This document shows positions 32,600 to 48,966 of a DNA stretch of 64,000 bases, piece by piece (position 1 is the stretch's first letter; the number at the start of each line of letters is the position of its first letter). Below the pieces are notes generated by a model. The model worked only from the letters and a program-made list of their open reading frames with translations, ran no database searches and had not been told where the DNA came from. This DNA is from Ilyonectria destructans (Eukaryota > Ascomycota > Sordariomycetes > Hypocreales > Nectriaceae): assembly GCA_020740775.1 (NCBI GenBank), contig JAHEWK010000007.1, positions 1,054,001 through 1,118,000 on the forward strand, read 5' to 3'. The translations under genes and the position numbers were made by a program.

Positions 32600-33832
32600 C
32601 ATCACCCCGCTGCCTTCAGCCATACCTCGAGCCAATTCTGGGTCGATATCGGCATTCCACAAGGCAGTCCTTTGATCTAGATACAGGCCAAAGTCAGGAA
32701 ACAGATGCAATATCTGAAACGCATTTCTGCGTCTATCTGGGGACCGTCGTTGTGCAAGATGCGACAGCTTTACGTTACAAAGATTCGACCCATCATCTCA
32801 TACGCATGTCCCGCGTGGTTCATGCACATCAATGGCGTCAAGTTGATTTATGGCATCACGGAAGTGCTGATTGAACAACTGGAGTCTCTCCAGTATCAAT
32901 GTCTTGTTCAAATCTCGGGAGTAATGATACGCACCTCGCGGCAGGTTATTGAGAAAGAACTGCACGTTGAAAGCATTCGAGTTTTTCTTTATCGTCTAGG
33001 GGCATCTCAGCGAGCCCGAGCGCTCTCAGACCCCGACCACGAAATGATACTGCAGGTCACAAAACCACCACGTTGGGAGGGGCTACCCACAGTTCATCCT
33101 TACGAGCTACTCGAAATCCACTCGCAGGACTTGAAAGCGGAAACACTTCGGAAAATGAATGAGTTGAAGAAGGAGTCCGAAGTGCTTGAAATTTGGTCCA
33201 ACCCAACGAGACAGAAGAAGGCCATCAACAGTCATGTGGTACACAAGTCGCAGGAATGGAGTGCTAAGTTGTGGGTCACATACCAGCGGAAGCGTGCCCA
33301 AGAGAAGAAGCATCGGACTGAGGCGGCCGACGGTGCTTGGGGACCAACCACCTTGGGCTATTACAAACCCCTGACGCGGGCCCAGAGCACATTGCTGCTG
33401 CACTGTCGAACTGGGGTCATCGGTCTCAACTATTACTTGTTTTCAATTGGTTTGCGACCGGATAGAGTACGTTCCCAAGCTCGCATTGGCAAAGATGTCT
33501 AGTTTGACTGACAGGTGCTGTAGGAAGCCTCCAGGTGCCCATGCGGAACTGGCGAACACACGGCCGAGCATTTATTCCTCCATTGTCCTGACCTGCGGAA
33601 GGCAAGGTCAAAGCTGTGATTCAAGCTGAGCCACATCGACATGCACAGTTTGTTGACACGCCACGCTGCCGTTGCTGCCGATTGGGCCTTGACGTACTTT
33701 GGAATCGAACAATTCCAATCGGCAAAGGCGGATTCCCAGTTCCAAGACCCGAACAAGCTCGAATGGTTCATGAAGGAACACCAGTTCGAGCATCCCAAAA
33801 AGCAACCTCATTCCCTCGATGAGGGAACCTAA
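32600..33832 (+). mobile_element. LINE (Tad-like non-LTR retrotransposon) remnant
   Basis: Decayed 3' part of a non-LTR retrotransposon. GIPQGSPL, a reverse-transcriptase motif, is encoded at 32651-32674. It is followed almost at once (32686 onward) by the thumb-like KVRKQMQYLKRISASIWG and by KIRPIISYACPAWF, which in intact elements lie far downstream, so the catalytic YADD region has been deleted. The open frame continues to 33502. A final zinc-knuckle-like segment follows in another phase near 33536-33605 (CPCGTGEHTAEHLFLHC), then a last stretch to the TAA at about 33830. Several frame changes; not mobile by itself. Confidence 0.8.
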
Positions 33833-35253
33833 TGTTTGAATTTACTGCATTTTGTAAGTTGGCCCATGCTTGAAGATATGATGGAGACGCCGGCTGACAT
33901 ATCGATGGGTTTAAGCGTTGTGCACGTCACAGTTGCCAAGGCCCAAGTTTGGGTTTCAAGCTGCTTTTTTTCTTCTTCTGCCGGAATCCTGTCTAACTTT
34001 TTCGACGTAAGCATATTAGAACCACTTACAAATGGGTCAAGATGCTGACGTGTATTGAGAAGCTCCAGCCATTCTAACCTTGATGTATGTACGTAAACCC
34101 ATTCTGGGTGATGCGTCACCTTTGCTGTGTTTCTATGCTTATGAAGAAGAAAGAAACCTGCAAATCCCACGACCCGACCTGTAAGTCAGTCTCCAGTCCC
34201 AAAAAAAACATCTTGATAGCTTGCTGATACTAAGGAAGCTAGAACGCCCCAAGATCTGTAAGTTGCCCTGTCAGAACGCGCTGGAGTCGTGGCTGATCGT
34301 CTCGAAGCCAACGCCCATGATGACCCGTTTGTATTCCAACCCACTGTCGGAGTTGCAGAATGTGATCACTAATTAATTACAAGAAGTCATTCGAATCCGC
34401 CCTCTGTAGGCATTTCCTAAATACTAATATGGGGTTATTGCTAATCATGTCAGAGCCAGCGCCCTAGGTGGCTAGCATCCGTACCAGCTCGACGCAACCC
34501 AACAGCTCCTGGAACCAGGGCTCGTACGCCTTGTAAGTGGGGTGTTTGAATACCCAGACTTCATTCTAATCTATCTGTAGACCGCCAATTTCCTTGATGA
34601 ACTTTTGGCCCCTTTTGTCATCGCTGTTTTCGACGTCTTCGGCCAAATCGTGCAGTGCGGCCTTCTCTCTCCGGATATAGACAATGTCGATGCCGATAAC
34701 TGGATTTCCTTGCGAATCGACTCTGTTCCTATCGTCAAGAAATAAGCTGCATCCGAAAATAGCCAACGGTAAATTTAGAGAATTTATAATTCTATCTTCT
34801 ATTGCTAACAGTCTCTCTCTAGCGATCCGTTGGCTTGCATCCAGGCGTTTTGGATGGTGTGGTGAGAGGCCGAACAGGCTGTTTTCCTGGAGGAATTTTC
34901 GGTGGGCATTTAACTTGCCTCTTTCCGTTTCGTCTTGTGGATTCCAAAGGAATCCGGTATTGTGCCGGAATCCGGTTTTGTATCCCTGATACGCAGGGTC
35001 ATTATCGACAAGAGCTTTACGAATGATAGGTAAGTATCAATTCTATATTCTTAGAATACTGGACTAACTGCAATTGGTAAAAGTAGTCGACATGATGAAA
35101 GTTGTCGAGATGGGATGATTGTTGGAAGGGAAGTTGGTCTCTTGACGACGGGAGACGGTTAGTATATATATTCCCTGAACAGTTTGGAGACTAACATATG
35201 ATATATAAGTCAGTCTCTCTTATATCTTATTGCTCGGAATAAGGTTCCTATCT
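33833..35253. other. Intergenic, no gene seen
   Basis: About 1.4 kb with only short frames. None has a recognisable domain, including the minus-strand frame 34766-34566. It is probably debris of the same repeat-rich zone. Confidence 0.5.
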
Positions 35254-35328
35254 CAAGGTCGTTGACTGCAGACAGCAAGGTCGTTAACTGCAGACAATAG
35301 GGTCGTTGACTGACTCTGTTGTCTGCAG
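35254..35328. repeat. Short tandem repeat with hairpin
   Basis: The block AAGGTCGTTGACTGCAGACA occurs about two and a half times in a row with small changes. CTGCAGACAA at 35288-35297 and TTGTCTGCAG at 35319-35328 form a perfect 10-base inverted repeat. It may belong to the same decayed element as the dispersed repeat 90 bases further on. Confidence 0.65.
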
Positions 35329-35399
35329 ACAGTAGGGTTGAAGTCAGAAGGGTTGAATTGAAGCTTAAGGCAAAGACCAGTGTGCAACAACCTTATTGT

Positions 35400-35530
35400 T
35401 CAGCTACTGTATCTACTGGTGCTGGGTGTAGCACTTACTGTTTATCTCTACTGTTTGAGAATACTGCATAGCTTTGATCTATCTGATGATATTGAGTAGA
35501 GCTAAAAAAAAACCAAATAAATTACGACAC
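35400..35530 (+). repeat. Dispersed repeat, copy A
   Basis: From TGGTGCTGGGTGTAGCAC (about 35418) to GAGCTAAAA (about 35510) this matches, in reverse complement, about 45620-45720. Shared blocks include ACTGCAT, GCTTTGATCTATCTGATG and ATATTGAGTA. GTGCT and AGCAC at one end form a small hairpin in both copies. Probably a relic of a transposable element or solo LTR; its ends are not defined. Confidence 0.8.
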
Positions 35531-35972
35531 TCCCGTAAACCAACTTCCAAGCCTTTCCTGCCATGATTGTGAGATGGTGATTGCATAGCTCGGTCTGTCC
35601 GCCTGGCATCGAATATGTCATTGGGACTGTAGTGAGTGTAGAGTATAAAACAATAAGGTTATTAATGACGTCATATCATCTTCAGCCTCTGCGTTGCTGC
35701 CTGTAGGTTGTGTTCCAGATGCTTCAGAGTGGGGCAACCTTTGTGGACGTGTCTGACGGATAAAACCCGGCCGTGATCCCTCCTCATTCCAACTTCAGCT
35801 TTCTTCACCATCCACCAGCATCTCACACATTCCATCATCAACCTCGAGCTGCATCTCCCTCGCACATTACAGTCCTTTTATCTTCTTCGCAACGCTGCTT
35901 GCTTCTAGCTATCTCGACCAGCACCGTCCCTCTTTCACGCACCTCAACGACACTTTCACACACCCCAACGCC
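35531..35972. promoter_or_regulatory. Upstream region of the 500-residue gene
   Basis: Promoter and leader. A CT-rich tract (about 35770-35970) directly before the start codon is typical of highly used fungal promoters. No separate gene. Confidence 0.5.
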
Positions 35973-37475
35973 ATGTCTTCACGTCCCTCCATCTTGAAGC
36001 TTCCTGCCGAGCTCCGAAACAAAATCTACCAGGAATACTTTACCGTCCAAGGTGGCTACGTCTTCAACTTCGACTCGCAAACACTGGTGGCCGCTAATGG
36101 TCGCCCCATCGACCTCGCCCTGATGTACACCTGCCGGCTTATTGCAGAGGATACAAAACACATTCCGTTCGCTATGAATACCATTACATTCTCCACTGCC
36201 AACTCTGAAAACTGGCGTGACAGAGCAGCTTACTTTCAGAATGCATTGAGGGAAATATGCATCTCCGACGAAGCTCATCTCAGCATAGTCCAACGCCTGT
36301 TGACTCCAGACATCGTCTCTCAAATCACACAGAAGTTCCCCGATTTCGACCCATGCATGATTGAATCCCCGGGGATTCCTCATCCCCTATACTTTCTTCG
36401 TTACAATAAATCACCCACCTATCACCGCCGAGCCTGTTTGTATTCGTTACAGCTTCTCGCTCGTCAAAATCATGGCATTAACTATGTCGATGAACTCCGC
36501 CGCGTAATCACCACCCCGGAGTGCACCATGTTTGATGCCATCGAGGAATTGAGTCTTTGTCGTGTACCATGGGCTTTTGTCGATGACGACCACCTTGCAA
36601 GAATGTGTCATCGTTATGCACATAGGGTCTTGCATCCCATGGACGGTCTGCAATATCGGTATTCCGCAGCTGCTGTTGCAATCCGCTTTCTGGACTCCAT
36701 CCCTGCTAGCATGCGCCTTGGAATACGGAATATTGTGTTACACGAGAATCGTCGAGCCATTGCTTTCCCTGAGTCTCACGCCCGTGGCCTGATCCCGTTC
36801 TGCAAAGAAAACCGACTCCTTCGCATTGAACGACACGTTGATCTGTGGAGAACCGTTTTCCAGGCGGACGAAATGAATATGTTGGAAAGATTCAGAGGCC
36901 GGGGGCCAGAAAAGGATGCAAAGTTTTCAACTTACGGGCTTTGTGGCTCGTTAGCTGATTGGCTCATTGAAGCTGCCGAGCTACCCCAGGATGGAATGCC
37001 TCCCAATTCTTTCTCCCTCGTCTTAGACGGTGATCCAGCAACTGATCTATGTGCTGAAATTTTCCAAACATTCGTTCATCCATATGCCGCCTTGGACAGA
37101 GGGTTTGAGAAGCTACGCTCTCAGGATATTGTCATGCATCGAGCCCCATTGGAGTCGAACGACTTGCCGGTGCGCGAATCTGCTTTCGGCAAGGCGCTAC
37201 GCCATCTCGTTAACCAAACCTCCATTGTGCGATGCAACTTTGATTCCGGTCAACTTTGCGATTTTGAAAAGATTCTCAAGGAGGCTGATGGGTGGGACTA
37301 TGAGCGATGGATGAGGACCTACCACAGCCCCCTACCATCTGACTTTGAGATAACCCCGATGCTCCCAAAGTGGCATGAACTGCTACTTGAGAATTTCGAC
37401 GGTAGGGATATAGATCTTTCGAAGCTACGAAAAACACGTCCCGGCGCGAAACCCAGCTCGTGGGATGACTATTAG
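35973..37475 (+). CDS. 2EXR/F-box-like fungal protein, function unknown
   Basis: Intronless gene of 500 residues. The start MSSRPSILKLPAELRNKIYQ has the LPxELRNxIY pattern common at the N-terminus of fungal lineage-specific proteins related to F-box or 2EXR domains. The remainder is a globular, mixed-charge protein without signal peptide or membrane spans, ending in KPSSWDDY. I cannot give a biochemical role. It is a clean open frame, with no lesions, between blocks of decayed genes, and it has a CT-rich leader, so it is likely expressed. Confidence 0.8.
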   Translation: MSSRPSILKLPAELRNKIYQEYFTVQGGYVFNFDSQTLVAANGRPIDLALMYTCRLIAEDTKHIPFAMNTITFSTANSENWRDRAAYFQNALREICISDEAHLSIVQRLLTPDIVSQITQKFPDFDPCMIESPGIPHPLYFLRYNKSPTYHRRACLYSLQLLARQNHGINYVDELRRVITTPECTMFDAIEELSLCRVPWAFVDDDHLARMCHRYAHRVLHPMDGLQYRYSAAAVAIRFLDSIPASMRLGIRNIVLHENRRAIAFPESHARGLIPFCKENRLLRIERHVDLWRTVFQADEMNMLERFRGRGPEKDAKFSTYGLCGSLADWLIEAAELPQDGMPPNSFSLVLDGDPATDLCAEIFQTFVHPYAALDRGFEKLRSQDIVMHRAPLESNDLPVRESAFGKALRHLVNQTSIVRCNFDSGQLCDFEKILKEADGWDYERWMRTYHSPLPSDFEITPMLPKWHELLLENFDGRDIDLSKLRKTRPGAKPSSWDDY

Positions 37476-38199
37476 TATCAAACAGACGATCGGTGGAAGT
37501 CCTAGAACTAATGTAAGGTGCTCAAGGGTCTCTGTTTCATGTCACGCTGAACCACTTAGCAGCATCAATTTGCGTCTTTCATGAGTGGTCTTGTTCTAGT
37601 CAGATATGAGTTAAGAGATAATGATGGGAGACTTTCTTTGGGAAATCCGATAGTATTAATGAGAAGGATTTGGGCAAAGATACTATATTAACTTACCGCT
37701 GGCGTCCTTTTTCATCACGATAGAAATGTCCCAGTTTTTGTTTAATCCCCAGAGTCCATGCAATTTTCCCCTCCAACGTGACATTGCTCCCATCTAATAA
37801 TTTTTGTTAGCTGTGCCAGGGAAGTATTGTCCCAACAAGATTCTTTGCTCGCATGCCAATATTGTGAGAGCGTAAAGACAACTACAGGACCGAGGATTGT
37901 TCTGAAACCACATGAGCCAGTTCATTCAGCTAGGGTAACCAGTCCACCAGCATGCCAAGCCCCTTCTCGCCAACTCTACAACTAAACTTCTCTACAGCTA
38001 GTCTATGACCAGTTGAGTTCGAATAAAACAACCTAGTCCGCTTCTGGGCCTCATCGTAAATGCGGTCCAGCGTGGCAGCCATACGGCGCCGGCAGCTTCT
38101 CCCACCCAGAACGTCAACATACCTATCACCGCCTGAACGGAAAATTCCCAGTTCGGCGGCGGGATGAACGCGCTTGTCGGAGGCAGCACTACCGCCAAG
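37476..38199. other. Intergenic before sulfatase relic
   Basis: No gene seen. The missing N-terminal third of the sulfatase, including the CxPSR formylglycine site, is not found here. Confidence 0.55.
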
Positions 38200-39711
<1,512 letters not shown>

Positions 39712-41040
39712 ATATTTGTATGGCGCTGTGCTAGGACAGCTACGATTCTCTCCATAGGCGAAGATTCATTATTTTATCTTCTTTCCGTCACACCAAGTTT
39801 ACCGTGTCAGATAAAAAGTTGGATGAATGCTGCTTGCGCCAATGCCTGTATCCATGCCGCAGCACGTCTCGGCTAGTATGAGGCTATCTCGACATTGTAG
39901 CCGTGGCGACCCAGCTAGTCACTACCATAGCGGCCCACAAGACACTGCAATGCGCAACAGCGCTCCAGATCTACACCCGAGGTTTGTCGAGGAGATATCG
40001 TGGGGTTGTCGCTGCATTACGACATGCCTGTCCAGGTATTCATTTTTTACAATAAAAATGACTGGATTCAAATCACGAGCACAAAACGATGTTATTTAGT
40101 GGAGACGTCAGCTTAATCTGACTGGGAGTTGCACCATTTCACTCGCCCTAAGCAGCAACAGAAACATTCCTGCCCTGGCCACGACTCCAGCACTTCACTC
40201 GACCAAATCATCAGCCAATTCGTTGTGTTTATCGCTACCAATTTCATTGTTGCTCTCCACCCGAAGAGCAAAATCCGAACCGGTATCTTGAGCTCATTGG
40301 GTGGAATGGCATCATGGAACGGCAGGGACCGATATGACCCAGTCGGGTAAACAGACCACTCAAAGTCACGGTTGTCATGCCTGGGCCGGATAGTTAAATA
40401 GTGGTGAAGTTCCCCAACTCTGTCGCAAGATGCTCGATAGTGGAATACATGCAAGGTCTGTTGAGTGAAGGATAAGAGGTAGTCTCTGGCGCATTCGATC
40501 ATGCAATTTACTGTTGAAGAGTAATAACGAAGTTCACGTTAATGCGGTTTATTGTTCTGGCAGCGCTTTAAATCTTGTGCCGTAGGCTGCTAGAATAGGC
40601 TGCTGGGTTCAGGGCGCACAGATAACCCAATGAGAGTTGCATTCTTGCCAAATTATTGCCTCATTAAGCGAAAATTGCTCGTCCGAAGGGCCTTTTGGGG
40701 GGTGTGGAAACGTCCACTGGCAGGATTGTTAAAGATGATCGACCTTAATTTCTATTACTTGGGTAGCGCAAAGAGAAGGCCGGTTTCTGAACTCATGAAG
40801 AAGGGCCGGTTCGAGATAGATCCGCAAGTAAATGTATGACCCATATTCTGCACAGGTGGGGGGGCCTTTGGAAGGTCAACAAGGCGCTGGAGGAAATAAT
40901 ATAAGTATTTAACAGACGTTACTACAAAGGAGTACGAGCCCCGAGTAGATTTGTTCTGTCGGTAATTGAGGGTGGACAGTGGAGTAGGATCCACCCCATC
41001 TCTTCCTCTTCTTCTCCGCGCCCATGCTGGAAACGATCGA
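39712..41040. other. Intergenic between sulfatase relics
   Basis: About 1.3 kb without a supported gene. Short frames only. Confidence 0.5.
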
Positions 41041-41088
41041 GGCCAGTATGTAGCGGAGACGGAGATGCTTCCCTCGTCGATCCTTTAG
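41041..41088 (+). pseudogene. Second sulfatase 3'-end fragment
   Basis: Encodes GQYVAETEMLPSSIL and a stop, which parallels the last 15 codons of the sulfatase relic (QxVAETGMIPSPVF), at roughly 80 percent nucleotide match by eye. Nothing upstream continues the homology. Confidence 0.6.
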
Positions 41089-41237
41089 GCTGGGTCTTGG
41101 GAAAAGTGATATCAAACTAGATCTATAGTCTACACTCTATTTTACAAAATTGTGAACAAAATCGCATTGATGACCAGAAGCTTTCAGCGTTTCGAGGTCC
41201 GAGTGACCAGGTATTCTAGGCAAACTCCAACCCTGGA

Positions 41238-42572
41238 TCAGATGCCCGACGTCGATCGCCTAAACTGCCTTTGGACTCGAATGCCTTGCAAAGGAATTTC
41301 GTCGCCGCTCTCGTCACCTCTGTCGGTATTTGACTTGTAACTCTTGACGGTAAACTCGTAGCCCTTGATATCCGGCCTCAGGTCATCGACTACTGGCGAC
41401 AACGCGGATGAGTTTGCGTTTTTCACCGTGCCATCCGACTCCGTCTCGTCCGGCAGTCGATAAAACGCATCCCCCCTTCCATTTGGCTCCGGATTTGGCG
41501 CGGGTCGTGCCTCGGCGTCCTCCCGGGATGTCCCCTTGCTGAATGCCGATCGGTCGGTCTTGGACCGGGATGCTGAGCCGCGCACAGTCCCGACTAGGGA
41601 CTGGAGACCGGTGTACCGTGCAAATAGCCGCAGAACCGGCAACATGGTGGGGAGGTTGGCGGAGACGATGCCGGCTGACATTTCAATGGCCGTCCAGCCG
41701 ACCGTCGGGGCGAGGCTGTAAGTCGGGTCGGTGGCAGTGTAGGTAAACAGGACGCTCGTTCGGTATGCAGAAGCGAATACGACGCTGCGGAGAATTAACG
41801 TCAGCATTTAGAGCCACGAGGGATCAGCAAAGTCAAAACTTACAAGAATCCAAGGCCAAATGCAACCATGAGACCGAACTTCTCGCCCTTGCCCAGTTGC
41901 AGTCTCCAGATTGGCCGGAGCGGCAGCAGCAAGATGATGAAGTCTGTCATGATGGTGGAGGCGGCATTGGCAATCCACGTGCCAACCTGGTTGATGCAGT
42001 GCCCCGGCAGGTCAGGGTACCAAAGCTTCTCGACTGGGATGCAGATGAAGACGAAGAGGAAGGTGATTGTGACGACCCAGGCCATGACGAAGGTGCCCAC
42101 GATCCACGCCATCTTCTTGAAGTACGGCACGCGGAAGATGCGGTAGTACATGAGCAGCAGGCTCAGTTTGGTCCAGCCGAGGTTGAAGGCGTACAGGATC
42201 TCGGCCACGACGAGCCACTTCGCCATCATGACAATGTCCTTTGGGTCGACCAGGTCGGCGTGGATGCCCATGCCGCACGAGTACATGGCGAAGATGAAGC
42301 CGACGACGACCAGATTCCAGCCCTAGTACGCGCCGCAATGTCAGCGCGATGCAACCTACGACGGGGAACGCCCAACTCACCGCGGAGAACAGAATCACCC
42401 AGTCATCCCACCACAGCTGCTGGCCCTTGAGATGGCGGCTCAGGAGGCGCAGGCCGACGGATGTCAGCGACAGCACCGTCATGGAGACGACGACCTGCAT
42501 GGTCCATGGCTGGAGGTTGTGCGGGTCGTAGCCCGGCAGGCCGGGGAGTTGAGATTCAGAAGACGACGGCAT
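41238..42572 (-). CDS. PTH11-like rhodopsin-fold membrane protein
   Basis: Seven-helix integral membrane protein of 405 residues, fungal rhodopsin-like family related to the PTH11 receptor group. Exons 42572-42381, 42322-41844, 41784-41238; both introns are in frame. Hydrophobic helices run from about residue 25 (MQVVVSMTVLSLTSVGLRL) to about 300, with the family signs WWDDW after the first helix, a loop with GMGIHADLVD, and AFNLGWTKLSLLLMYYRIF. The C-terminal 100 residues are hydrophilic and Ser/Asp/Glu-rich. No CFEM domain. Members are thought to sense surface or host cues at the plasma membrane; the ligand is unknown. Confidence 0.9.
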
Positions 42573-43717
42573 TGGGGTCACGACGTGCAACTATCGACAG
42601 CGGATGTGCAGCAAGCATCGAGAGTTCAGTTCACAGCTGGCCGGCAGCGGAGTCGTCAACGTGAGCAGGAGGAAAAAAATGGATGTGCACTATTTCAGTC
42701 AGGGTGGCCAGAGCCTCTTTACGACGTCGTACTCAGGCCCTCGGGTCCCGACAAAGCATGCCACTCGGAACAAATGGTTAGCAAATGCCGATCATTATTG
42801 TGGGCTCTGCGGTGCGCCGGCAGGGATAGAACTGGGCCTGAAAGGGGTACGATGTAACTGGGACAACTTAGTCAGTCGGTATAAACCCACAAGTAAAACC
42901 CACAGCAGGCAAGGGGGTTGTAGGCGAACAGCCGGAAGCGACCCCGGTTGAGCCCAAGAAATACCTCGGTTACGGTTAAGCCCCTGTTGAGTGGGTGGTG
43001 ATCTGATGTTTGTTTCAGCGATGTCGTGCTTGTTACATAGTGCAAAGCATATATCTTGTAGGGTTCCCTGGTCTTGTCAATGGTCCTCGAGCCTGATAGA
43101 CGGCACTCTGCAACTCAACTCGCAAACTAGTTGTTGATCTCGCGGCCCAACACCACCCGCCGGTTCGGTCCGGCAGCCACCGTGGCGATGCTTAAATCAT
43201 GAGACGGCCAATTACCAACACTCGGCGTTTCACGAAGTCCCTTGTGGCAAGCGTAGCCGCTTCCGCTTGTTCAGTTCCGCGACGGCCCCTTTCCGAATGC
43301 GGTTCACGTCAACGCTGCGGGCCAGGGCCTCCTGCGTTAGTCCGCAAGTCCGCCCCAATGGTTCGGCGCCACTCGGTCGTTTGTCCTGTTGCGGGCTTGA
43401 TCGCCGTGCGATGTCACCTTGATTTGATACCGGCCTCCACTTGGTCGCCGGCGGCTCCACCGGAGGCATGACACTATCGCGGACGCGGGCCTGCGCGGAA
43501 CATCGTCGAACGCTCCGGTGCGTCATGCGCTACGGTCCACAGCGGGAGTCGTCCGTTTACTTAGGGAGTCGGCTCGCGTTTGACGACGGCCGCGTCTCTC
43601 CATTTCCCCTCGTTCTCTCTTCTCGCTGGTTGTGCCGCCATTGCCTTGCACCGCCGTAGCATCTTTCCACAGCTCACTAGTCCGTAATACAATCCAACCT
43701 TCCCACCGACGCTCGAA
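42573..43717. other. Divergent intergenic region
   Basis: Separates the PTH11-like gene and the hydrolase, which are read away from each other. A CT-rich stretch near 43600-43700 precedes the hydrolase start. No gene visible. Confidence 0.55.
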
Positions 43718-44760
43718 ATGGCAGCCACAACGACAATCAAGGTTCCCCACCTCGGCGGCATCACTGCCGGCTACCGGCTCTCCGGTGACGCTATCGATGC
43801 CAGCAAGCCTACCGTGGTCCTCGTCAACTCTATGTGCACCACGTCGTCACTCTTCAACGCCCAGTTCGAGAGCAAGACCCTCACCGATGCCGTCAACCTC
43901 CTCGCGATTGAGCCTCTCGGCCATGGCGCCACCAGCTGCCCCCAGGAGCACTTCACCTACTGGGACTCGGCCCTGATGTCGCTCCAGGTCATGGAGGCAT
44001 TGGGTGTCCAGAAAGCATTCGCGTTAGGCACCAGCCAGGGAGGCTGGATCGTCACCCGCATGGCCCTGCTGGCCCCAGAAAGGGTACTATCCGCCCTCAC
44101 CGCAGCGCTTGCCGATCAATTGCGCACTCAGAAGCTATCAATTAAACTCATGCTAACCTTTATCTGTCCAGATCATTGGTCTCCTGCCCCTCGGCACCTC
44201 AATGGACTACGAGTCCGCCGTATCTCGCGAAAAGGGCTGCTGGGATCCCAAGACCCAGCTCATCTCCTTCTACGAGAGCTGGGGCAGCGCGGAGCCGACC
44301 CCGGACTTTGTTGTCGACGAGATCTGGCGAGGCCTGGTCGCCTCCGTCGGCTTCGGCAGCACCGTCACCCCCGAGACGCTGGCATTTTGGCACGCTACTC
44401 TGAAGGACGTCTACAAGGGCGACGAGGGCCGAAAGAAGCTGCGGATAGCCGTGGCCTGTCTTTTGGAGCGAGACGGACTGATGCTTCGTGTACGAGACAT
44501 CAAGTGCCCGGTTTACTGGCTCCAGGTGAGTGTCTTCTGAATTACAAGCCCCGTAACGTGAATGTATGTTAATATCTGGTTTTCAGGGCACCGAGGATCC
44601 CGTGTTCGGCCTGACTGTGCCAGCTGAGCACATCAAGCTGTTCACTTCGGCCCCCGAGGCCACGCTGACTTTTGTCGAGGGTGGTGGTCACTATTTGAGC
44701 GCGACCAGCCCTAAGGAGATTGAGGAAGCGATGTTGAAGATGGTTGCCAAGTATGCTTGA
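43718..44760 (+). CDS. Alpha/beta hydrolase
   Basis: Cytosolic alpha/beta-hydrolase-fold protein of 297 residues. Exons 43718-44083, 44172-44525, 44587-44760; all junctions are phase 0. Nucleophile elbow GTSQGG at about residues 105-110, a GHGAT segment upstream in the oxyanion region, an acid in GTEDPVF after the second intron, and His in GGGHYLS near residue 280. This is the AB_hydrolase-1 type found in many esterases, C-C hydrolases and haloperoxidase-like proteins; the substrate cannot be inferred. No signal peptide. Confidence 0.92.
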
Positions 44761-48019
<3,259 letters not shown>

Positions 48020-48966
48020 TCTACAGAGGGCAGCGTGCTTCTTGCACATATTAGTCAATCATATGTATATATGGGAATAAAGAGTGTCTGAGATCGAGAA
48101 CTGTCGGATCGCCACGTGTCGAATGATGGTGCAAACTGGGAGGCTGGTAAAAAGCCCGTGAATCTTTTTGACCTAGCTAATTGCTTAGGCTATCTCAGTT
48201 TGAATCGTGGTGGCTTTCACCAGAACCCTAAGTCTTAGTATGCCTGCCTCGTGTATCCCCTTGAAACCATTTACCCACCCATTGATGATTTGACTGCTTA
48301 GATATTGGCAGCAGCATTTATCCATATAGGCGGTAAACATTTGTAAAAGTTGTTGAAACTGAAAAGTTGGTCATTGGTGGTCGAACCTCTGTGGAATCAG
48401 ATTCCCAGTTCAAAGAGATTGCCAGCGTTTTTAGGGTTTTGGCGATCGACAACGGTGCTGACAGGTAGATAGCACACACCTGCCAACTTTCATCTTCGAG
48501 GATCTCCATAAGCACATTTTAGGCTGGTCGTCTTGAAGACATGCTTCTGCAACATCAATACTAGATATCCTCAACGGCGTCTGACGAATTCCTGTTGAAA
48601 ACGCCTTCTTTCAAATCATGTCATTATTTCCCACCTTGTTTTATGAACCTGGAATTCCTTACCTTTTGCTACATATATAAAGCTTGATGACCACGATTTC
48701 GAGGACCGGGACACACATGTCCTGGCTTCCGGCCAGTAGCACAGCCTGCCTGCGGTTACAGCCTCCAGCATCTGCTGCCGTCTTCATGTATGAAAGTCGG
48801 GCTTCAAGCCATTCATTAGTTAGTAATCAAGAGTGTAATACTATATTGTAATTACTAGATGTAATTCTGGTATCGTGCAGGAAATACGTTAGCAAGAATA
48901 ATGAAGTCGTATTGAAGCGCGACAGCAAGCATGCGAAAACGCTCATAGTTTGTATTATTACCTATC
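48020..48966. other. Intergenic, no gene seen
   Basis: 3' flanks of the GH53 and NLR genes, which converge. A GAATAAAGAG element near 48074 may serve GH53 polyadenylation. Confidence 0.55.

Noticed and set aside
34566..34766. Minus-strand 66-residue frame
   Set aside because: No start context, no domain, and inside a repeat-rich stretch; not enough to call a gene.
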